Shown here one piece after another: positions 59,160 to 63,852 of a stretch of DNA of 63,852 bases; the first letter of the stretch is position 1, and every line of letters begins with the position of its first letter. The stretch comes from JBGAQP01 sp044220635 (GTDB lineage Bacteria > Pseudomonadota > Gammaproteobacteria > Burkholderiales > Usitatibacteraceae), in the NCBI GenBank assembly GCA_044220635.1, contig JBGAQP010000024.1, positions 1 through 63,852 on the forward strand, given 5' to 3'. The translations under genes and the position numbers were made by a program. A model generated the notes under the pieces. It was not told where the DNA came from and searched no databases. It saw only the letters and a program-made list of their open reading frames with translations.

Positions 59160-59684
59160 TCAGCGGATCGAGGCGGCGTCGAGGAGCTCGAGGAAGGGCC
59201 CGGGGTCGGGCATCTCGTCGTCTTCGCGCGTCATGCGCATCTCGATCCAGTGGCCGTCGCGATAGGCGTTGGCGGAAAACGTGAGCTGGCGCACCTTGAC
59301 GCCGGCGATGTCGTCGACGCGGAACTGCACGACATGGAAGCCGTTCCTCTCGAACATCCTCATGTCCACGGGATCGCGCACGGTCCGCCCCGGGTTCTTC
59401 CAGAAGAGCGCCCGGCAGCTCTCCCCGGAGTTGCAGCGGTCGGTCTTCTGGAGGTTGACGACCATCCAGAGCCCGCGCGTCTGGTCCGCGGCGATCGTCT
59501 GGAACGCCCTCCGGCCCTGGAGCTGCTTGTCGCCGAGGATCACCCAGTCCTGCTGCGGGATGCGCAGGCGCCAGGACACGCCCTCGGGAAAGAACTGGAA
59601 TTCGCCCGGCGCGCGCTCGAGGTAGGCCCCGGCGGGCGGGGCCGCGAGCAGCGCGAAGACCAGGAACTTGCGAAGCCGGCGCAT
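59160..59684 (-). CDS. Small exported protein of unknown function
   Basis: A 174-residue protein with a signal peptide (MRRLRKFLVFALLAAPPAGA before YLER). The mature part is beta-rich with one Cys pair (RCNSGESC). I do not recognise a family. ATG 59682-59684 is favoured because GGGAG lies eight bases upstream; an in-frame GTG at 59693 would add three residues. It is 28 bases from the kinase gene and on the same strand, so it could be a periplasmic partner of the kinase sensor. Confidence 0.68.
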   Translation of the reverse strand: MRRLRKFLVFALLAAPPAGAYLERAPGEFQFFPEGVSWRLRIPQQDWVILGDKQLQGRRAFQTIAADQTRGLWMVVNLQKTDRCNSGESCRALFWKNPGRTVRDPVDMRMFERNGFHVVQFRVDDIAGVKVRQLTFSANAYRDGHWIEMRMTREDDEMPDPGPFLELLDAASIR

Positions 59685-59718
59685 TTCGGACACTCCCGGG
59701 GTCGTGCATCGATGACGG

Positions 59719-59795
59719 TGGTGGGCCCGCCTGGATTCGAACCAGGGACCAAGGGATTATGAGTCCCCTGCTCTGACCACCTGAGCTACAGGCCC
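59719..59795 (-). tRNA. tRNA with CAU anticodon (Ile2 or elongator Met)
   Basis: A complete 77-base cloverleaf including CCA: acceptor GGGCCTG/CGGGCCC, D stem GCTC/GAGC, anticodon stem GGGGA/TCCCT with loop CTCATAA, T stem CCTGG/CCAGG. The CAU anticodon can be elongator Met or lysidine-modified Ile. The GGGCC acceptor and the CTCATAATC...TTGGTC region look closer to E. coli ileX, so I lean to tRNA-Ile(CAU). Confidence 0.95.
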
Positions 59796-59803
59796 CGCAA
59801 GCG

Positions 59804-59830
59804 AGAATGCCCGCGCGAAGCGGGCATTCT
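59804..59830 (-). terminator. Hairpin between the monohaem cytochrome and tRNA(CAU)
   Basis: AGAATGCCCGC pairs with GCGGGCATTCT across a five-base loop (11-bp stem). It follows the cytochrome gene on the minus strand and precedes the tRNA. Little T-tract is present (ATTCTCGCTTG). Confidence 0.6.
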
Positions 59831-59869
59831 AGCAATACCCCCCGGCGGGCCCGGGGGCGGGGAGGCCAC

Positions 59870-60169
59870 TTACTGGGCGAGCACCCAGGCGACGAGCTTC
59901 TTGATCTCCTCGTCGGTCGCCTTGGCCTTCGGGTGGGCCTTGCCCGACGACGCCTTGCCTTCGGTGAGGCCGGCAGCGAGCTTCGCGGCCGCATCCTTGT
60001 TGCCCTTGTTCTTCGCGGCTACCTCCTTGAACGCCGGACCCATCTTCTTGGTGTCCACGGCATGGCAGGTCAGGCAGCCCTTCGCCTTGGCAAGTTCGGC
60101 ATCCGCCTGGGCGGCGCCGGCGATCATCAGGCCGCCCACGGCGGCCAGCACGGTCAGAAGCTTCTTCAT
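59870..60169 (-). CDS. Small c-type cytochrome (monohaem), atypical sixth ligand
   Basis: A 99-residue protein: signal peptide 1-22 (ending AAQA before DAEL) and a class I cytochrome c fold of about 77 residues. The haem motif CLTCH is at 32-36. The family usually supplies Met from a PMPP-type loop; this segment reads SSGKAHPKAKA with His79 and no Met, so haem ligation may be His/His or use another residue. The C-terminal helix EEIKKLVAWVL is normal. It sits downstream of the MtrA/MtrB genes after a strong terminator and may be their periplasmic electron donor or acceptor. Confidence 0.92.
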   Translation of the reverse strand: MKKLLTVLAAVGGLMIAGAAQADAELAKAKGCLTCHAVDTKKMGPAFKEVAAKNKGNKDAAAKLAAGLTEGKASSGKAHPKAKATDEEIKKLVAWVLAQ

Positions 60170-60324
60170 GGTCTCTCCTGGAAATGGTCCCCGGTCATCC
60201 GCCCCGGGACTTGGCCCCGGCGGACTCTCGATCAGTCAAACGCCGGGCCATGCATTCTGGTTGACCCGGCGAGCGGAGCCGATGCTACCACGCCGCGGGG
60301 AAACCGCCCTCCCGGCGGCCCCAA

Positions 60325-60356
60325 TGAAAATGAAAAGGGCCGCCCGGGGGCGGCCC
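60325..60356 (-). terminator. Rho-independent terminator after the MtrB-type gene
   Basis: GGGCCGCC/GGCGGCCC (60337-60356) with a four-base loop, followed on the minus strand by TTTTCATTTTC. It closes the two-gene decahaem-barrel operon and separates it from the monohaem cytochrome gene. Confidence 0.85.
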
Positions 60357-60374
60357 TGGAGCCAAGCGCGGCCC

Positions 60375-62492
60375 TCAGAAGCGGTAGCTCACCACGCCGT
60401 AGATGATGTTCGCCTTGTACTGCGGATAGGCGTAGTAGCCGTTGAGGTAGGAGTTCTGGTTGCTCGAGGCCGGGATCGTGTAGCGGTAGCCGTCGTACTG
60501 GGCGTCCTTGTAGTCGTACTTCTCGTACGAGTAGCCCGCAGTGAACGTCCACTTCTTGTCGATCTTGTAGGTGCCCTTCAGGTTGAAGGAAGTCCGCTTC
60601 GCGTCGTCGTAGGCGCCGATCGGCTGCGGCTGGGAGGCGGCCGCGGGACCCGCCTGGGCGGCGAAGTCCACCGAGCCGTCGGTCTTGTAGTACAGGAACG
60701 AGGCGCTGACCGCGAGCCGTTCCGTGGCCGGCCAGTCGAGGGAGATCCCGAAGGCCCAGTTCTCGTCCTTCGCGGTGCCTTCCCAGTTGTAGTTCGAGGC
60801 CGTGGGCGGCATGTTCGGGTCGTACGGCCCGGGCGGCGTGGTCGCGGTGGAGCTGCCGACCACCCGGTGGCGCGAGACGTACTTCACGTCCTCCCAGTCC
60901 CCGAAGACCGTGAAGCGCGCGGTCTGCGGGTTGCCGTAGGAAAGCGACACGTAGTATTCGCTGCGATCCTCGGAAAGCCGCCCCAGCACCTGGTCCTTGA
61001 AGTCGTTCTTCCTGAGGTTGCCCTCGAACGAGATGTCCAGGAACTGCGCCGGGCTGAAGTCGAGATTGATCTTCCAGAGGTCCTGGTCCATGTCGGCCGC
61101 GTCGTAGGCCTTCAGGAACCGGTTCCAGTAGGCGACGTCGTTCGCGTTCGCGCCGTCGTTGCCGAGCAGGAAGTCGGACTTGCGGTCGAGGTTCTGGTAC
61201 TTCACCCGCGCGCCGACGTTCTCGAAGGAGCTGTTCCTCCACTCGAGGAACCACTTGCGGTCCTTCGTGCGGTCGAAGTCGAAGCGCGTGCGCTCCGTGT
61301 CGAGGTAGTCCCAGCCCGCGCCGATGCGGTTCTCGCGGTTGAAGCGCCAGTACGCGTCGATCCCGTAGTTGTCCTTGTCGTAGGAGAAGAGCTCGTTCTC
61401 GTACGGGGTGCCCGAGGAAGCCGCGCCCGTGAACACGACGTGGGTCGAGCTGTCGTCGCGCTTCGCGTAGTTCCAGTAGATGCGCGTGTCGAGGTTCTTC
61501 ATCGGCGTCGAGGCGAGCGCGAAGGTGAAGGTCTCGTTCTCGACATTGCCGTTGTAGCCCGCGACGTTCGGACCGGTGGCGAGGATCGCCCCCGCGGTGC
61601 TGCCGAGCACGCTCGTGCCGATGGTCGCGTCGCTCTCGAGCTCGTCCTTCGTGTAGCGCAGCGCGAGCGTGGAGCCGAGCGGCAGCTGGCGGAAGGTCGC
61701 GTTGGCGGCGATCCGGGTGTACTGGTTGTCGGGACCGAGGTAGGTCGTGTCGGTGCCCTGCCCGTAGTAGCCGTTGGTCCAGGTGATCGTCTCGTTGTCG
61801 TTCTCGAACTTGCTGTTCATCCAGGCGAGCGAGAAGTGGACCGTCTTGGTGTTGTAGCCGCCCTCGAAAGTGGCGTTGCGCGTCGTGTACTCGACCGGGA
61901 ACAGGAGGTCGACGTAGCCGTTGCCCGGGCTCATCCCCTGGGAGGCGGCACCGATCTTGCCGCCGCTCGTGGTCACCTGGTTCGCGTCGGCCCTGAGGTA
62001 CCAGGGCGCGAGCCCCTGGTACTCGAAGAACCCGCCGTCGTCGCGGCGGTCGTAGCCCGCGTCGTAGCTGTTCCAGGTCGCGGGGTTCAGCGCCGGAAAC
62101 GTCGCCGTGTTGCTGGTGCTCCCGGCGCCGTTGTACGGCGTGCGGCCGTTGTACAGGAAGTTGTGCCGCAGCGAGTCGCTGTACAGGCGGTACTTGAAGA
62201 CGTCGTACATCCCGCCGCGCAGGTTGAGGTACATGTCGTCGCGCGCGATGTTCTCGCCGAACGCCTCGAGCCAGTAGCGGGAGCCGCGGCCGCGGATGTC
62301 GAAGCCCGCGAGCGCGCCGCTCGACATGTCGCGGTACTCGTTCAGCTTGGAGCCGTCCTGGGGATCGTCGTCGTCGACGTAGATCCCGCCGAGCCCCACC
62401 GAGCCCTCGAGCTTGAAGTCGTCGCTCTGCGCGAACGCGGGTGCGGCGGCGAACAGGTTCGCGACCAGAATCGCAATCAGCTTCTTGTTCAT
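60375..62492 (-). CDS. mtrB: MtrB/PioB family outer-membrane beta-barrel
   Basis: Outer-membrane barrel that sheathes a decahaem cytochrome, 705 residues. Signal peptide 1-21 (AAAPAFA before QSDD), then alternating strand sequence throughout, ending YGVVSYRF with a terminal Phe. The family signature FKLEGSVGLGG is just after the signal, and AGFDIRGRGSRYWLEAFGENIARDD and FKYRLYSDSLRHNF follow within 120 residues. There are no cysteines, so the N-terminal CXXC of Shewanella MtrB is missing. It is 13 bases downstream of the decahaem gene and ends at a strong terminator. A DmsF, PioB or MtoB role is equally possible. Confidence 0.93.
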   Translation of the reverse strand: MNKKLIAILVANLFAAAPAFAQSDDFKLEGSVGLGGIYVDDDDPQDGSKLNEYRDMSSGALAGFDIRGRGSRYWLEAFGENIARDDMYLNLRGGMYDVFKYRLYSDSLRHNFLYNGRTPYNGAGSTSNTATFPALNPATWNSYDAGYDRRDDGGFFEYQGLAPWYLRADANQVTTSGGKIGAASQGMSPGNGYVDLLFPVEYTTRNATFEGGYNTKTVHFSLAWMNSKFENDNETITWTNGYYGQGTDTTYLGPDNQYTRIAANATFRQLPLGSTLALRYTKDELESDATIGTSVLGSTAGAILATGPNVAGYNGNVENETFTFALASTPMKNLDTRIYWNYAKRDDSSTHVVFTGAASSGTPYENELFSYDKDNYGIDAYWRFNRENRIGAGWDYLDTERTRFDFDRTKDRKWFLEWRNSSFENVGARVKYQNLDRKSDFLLGNDGANANDVAYWNRFLKAYDAADMDQDLWKINLDFSPAQFLDISFEGNLRKNDFKDQVLGRLSEDRSEYYVSLSYGNPQTARFTVFGDWEDVKYVSRHRVVGSSTATTPPGPYDPNMPPTASNYNWEGTAKDENWAFGISLDWPATERLAVSASFLYYKTDGSVDFAAQAGPAAASQPQPIGAYDDAKRTSFNLKGTYKIDKKWTFTAGYSYEKYDYKDAQYDGYRYTIPASSNQNSYLNGYYAYPQYKANIIYGVVSYRF

Positions 62493-62505
62493 AGTCGTCA
62501 GTCCC

Positions 62506-63435
62506 CTAGCGGATCAGGTAACGGCCGCGGTTGCTCGGCGCGTTGGTGCCGTGGATCGCGTTGTGGCAGTTGAGGCACGAGCGCGAGATGAAGCGCGTGC
62601 TCGGCGTCGTGACCGGGTTGCCGTTCGCGTCGATCCAGGCCTGGTTCTGGCCGTAAAAGGCGGTCGGGTGGCGTCCCTGGACGTGGCAGTCCTGGCACAG
62701 GTTCGGCACCTTCTCGTTGAGGAGCTTGCCGTGGGCGGAGCCGTGCGGCGTGTGGCAGGTCAGGCAGTTCTCCTCGACCACCGGGTGCGAGAAGATGAAC
62801 GGCCCGCGCTTGTCGGCGTGGCAGGAGAAGCACTGCTGGTTGACCGTCTCGTGCTTGACCATCGCCTGGCTGAGCGCCCCGTGCGGGTTGTGGCAGTCCG
62901 AGCACTTGACCTTGCCTTCGATGATCGGGTGGTGCGAGGGCTTGAGGGTGGCGTTGCGCACCTGCTTGTGGCAGTTGCCGCAGGTATCCGCCTCGATCAT
63001 GCGCGTGGTCGACGTGTACGGGGCGACCTTCGGAGCCTGGATCCGGTTGTGGATGTTGTGGCAGTCGCCGCACGCGACGTCGTTCTTGGCGTGCTTGCCC
63101 GATTCCCAGAACGCGAGGTGGCGGTTGCCCGCGTGGCAGGTCATGCACACCGCGCTCTTCTGGTCGGGCGTGACCGACTTCGCGAACTTGTTCGACATCT
63201 TGTTCTTCTGCGGATCCTCGACGTGCGCCTTGGCGTCGCCGTGGCAGGCCTGGCACATCTTGCCGGTCGCGTCGTTCTTCGCGCCGTGGGCCGTCGCCGC
63301 GATCGAGGTGTGCGATTGCTCGTGGCAGTTCGCGCACACCGGCGTGACGTCGGCGGCGCTGGCCGGAGCAGCCCACAGGAAAGCCAGCGCCAGTGCACCG
63401 GCGGTGACCAGTGATGCCGCGAGACGATGTTGCAT
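62506..63435 (-). CDS. mtrA: DmsE/MtrA family decahaem c-type cytochrome
   Basis: Periplasmic ten-haem cytochrome, 309 residues, the size of MtrA (about 333) and DmsE. Signal peptide 1-27 (AAPASA before ADV). Exactly ten CXXCH motifs are present (CANCH, CQACH, CMTCH, CGDCH, CGNCH, CSDCH, CFSCH, CLTCH, CQDCH, CLNCH) at roughly 25-40-residue spacing. With the adjacent barrel it should carry electrons through the outer membrane, either outward to metals or extracellular acceptors or inward from Fe(II) or other donors. ATG 63433-63435; an FNR-type promoter lies upstream (63552-63593). No outer-surface MtrC-type cytochrome is visible in this window. Confidence 0.95.
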   Translation of the reverse strand: MQHRLAASLVTAGALALAFLWAAPASAADVTPVCANCHEQSHTSIAATAHGAKNDATGKMCQACHGDAKAHVEDPQKNKMSNKFAKSVTPDQKSAVCMTCHAGNRHLAFWESGKHAKNDVACGDCHNIHNRIQAPKVAPYTSTTRMIEADTCGNCHKQVRNATLKPSHHPIIEGKVKCSDCHNPHGALSQAMVKHETVNQQCFSCHADKRGPFIFSHPVVEENCLTCHTPHGSAHGKLLNEKVPNLCQDCHVQGRHPTAFYGQNQAWIDANGNPVTTPSTRFISRSCLNCHNAIHGTNAPSNRGRYLIR

Positions 63436-63551
63436 GGTGCCTCCCAGTTTGCGCGCCGCATTCGGGGCGCGCGGTCGATGGAGATCGAGACGGGAGGTTG
63501 CGGCGAGTTGCGCTCCGGCCACCCGGCCCGCGACGGGCGAAATTTGGGAAC

Positions 63552-63593
63552 AGCCTAACGAACGCCCGTGACAGTCAGTTTGATTGGCGTCAA
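63552..63593 (-). promoter_or_regulatory. FNR-like class II promoter for the decahaem operon
   Basis: TTGAT-TGGC-GTCAA (63580-63593) fits the FNR/Anr consensus. On the minus strand TAGGCT (63557-63552) is a -10-like element whose centre is exactly 32 bases from the centre of the dyad, as required for an activator at -41.5. The start would be near 63545, giving a leader of about 110 bases. Confidence 0.65.
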
Positions 63594-63639
63594 ACCGATT
63601 GATACAAGCGTTGCGCGCGCGCAACACGGCATGAATGGA

Positions 63640-63662
63640 AAGGCCCGCGCGAGGCGGGCCTT
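63640..63662 (-). terminator. Terminator of tRNA-Thr
   Basis: AAGGCCCGC/GCGGGCCTT around a short loop, directly downstream of the tRNA on the minus strand, followed by TTCCATTC. It separates the tRNA from the decahaem promoter. Confidence 0.7.
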
Positions 63663-63668
63663 CGTTGT

Positions 63669-63744
<76 letters not shown>

Positions 63745-63805
63745 GTTTCGGGGAGCGAAAGCCGCGCGGTGCGGCGTTTGCGCCGGTCGAATCGCGCATT
63801 TTAGC

Positions 63806-63852
63806 CTAGAAGCTCACGGCAGCCAAGCAGATGCCTCCGCCCATGCCCGCGC
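63806..63852 (-). CDS. C-terminal end of an unidentified gene (cut by window edge)
   Basis: On the minus strand the last 14 codons of an open frame (ending AGMGGGICLAAVSF and TAG) enter from the right edge. The glycine-rich tail resembles acyltransferase or thiolase ends only loosely. Too short to identify. Confidence 0.3.
   Translation of the reverse strand, partial: AGMGGGICLAAVSF

Overview
The window is about 64 kb of very GC-rich bacterial chromosome. Gene content and style (glcDEF operon, FadE/FadN-type beta-oxidation genes, DUF1302/DUF1329 proteins, an FNR-like promoter, a DmsE/MtrB pair) suggest a betaproteobacterium with a flexible, partly anaerobic metabolism. The genus cannot be fixed from sequence alone. 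Coding density is high, most genes are on the minus strand, and many neighbours overlap by one or a few bases. I see no prophage, insertion sequence with a transposase, CRISPR array or rRNA.

Layout. 1-5176 (minus): glycolate oxidase operon with two GlcD-like flavoproteins, GlcE, a glutathione S-transferase and a truncated GlcF. 5216-8930 (plus): an exported isoaspartyl methyltransferase, a membrane spermidine-synthase-like protein and a DUF456 protein. 9003-18427 (mostly minus): a Ser/Thr kinase fused to a cyclic-nucleotide domain, an aldehyde dehydrogenase, a TPR protein, formate-THF ligase, an EamA transporter and an exported oligopeptidase B; a SnoaL-like gene runs on plus. 18561-22270 (plus): free Met-R-sulfoxide reductase, Y-family polymerase, SDR and LysE exporter as a tight set, then a peroxiredoxin. 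22359-24724 (minus): a zinc-ribbon membrane protein and an SPFH-GYF protein. 24823-25626 (plus): a MOSC protein.

25623-51807 (all minus) is a lipid-metabolism block: DUF423, RND exporter, Ycf48-like protein, DUF1329, DUF1302, thiolase, DUF3592, FadN, thioesterase, acyl-CoA synthetase, GNAT, alpha/beta hydrolase, two hotdog proteins, an FadJ-type enzyme, thiolase, FadE, a TetR regulator, an acyl-CoA dehydrogenase and an APH-like kinase. Together these can activate a fatty acid or related carboxylic acid, oxidise it, and probably move lipid-like material across the envelope. Two near-identical palindromes (38555-38572, 49464-49481) match the known PsrA operator pattern and probably bind the TetR protein.

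51839-59684: O-acetylhomoserine sulfhydrylase, stomatin and NfeD, a CoA-binding protein, an exported hydrolase-DUF5648 fusion, a Cache-type membrane kinase and a small exported protein. 59719-63744 (minus): a CAU tRNA, a monohaem cytochrome, an MtrB/PioB-type outer-membrane barrel, a decahaem cytochrome and tRNA-Thr(CGU). The decahaem-barrel pair is a probable trans-outer-membrane electron conduit. Its upstream region holds an FNR-like site spaced exactly as in a class II FNR promoter.

Dispersed palindromic repeats (GGGGAC/GTCCCC pairs, a dRS3-like 70-bp inverted repeat and others) occupy several intergenic gaps. No gap exceeds 300 bases; the larger ones are described as regulatory, terminator or repeat features.
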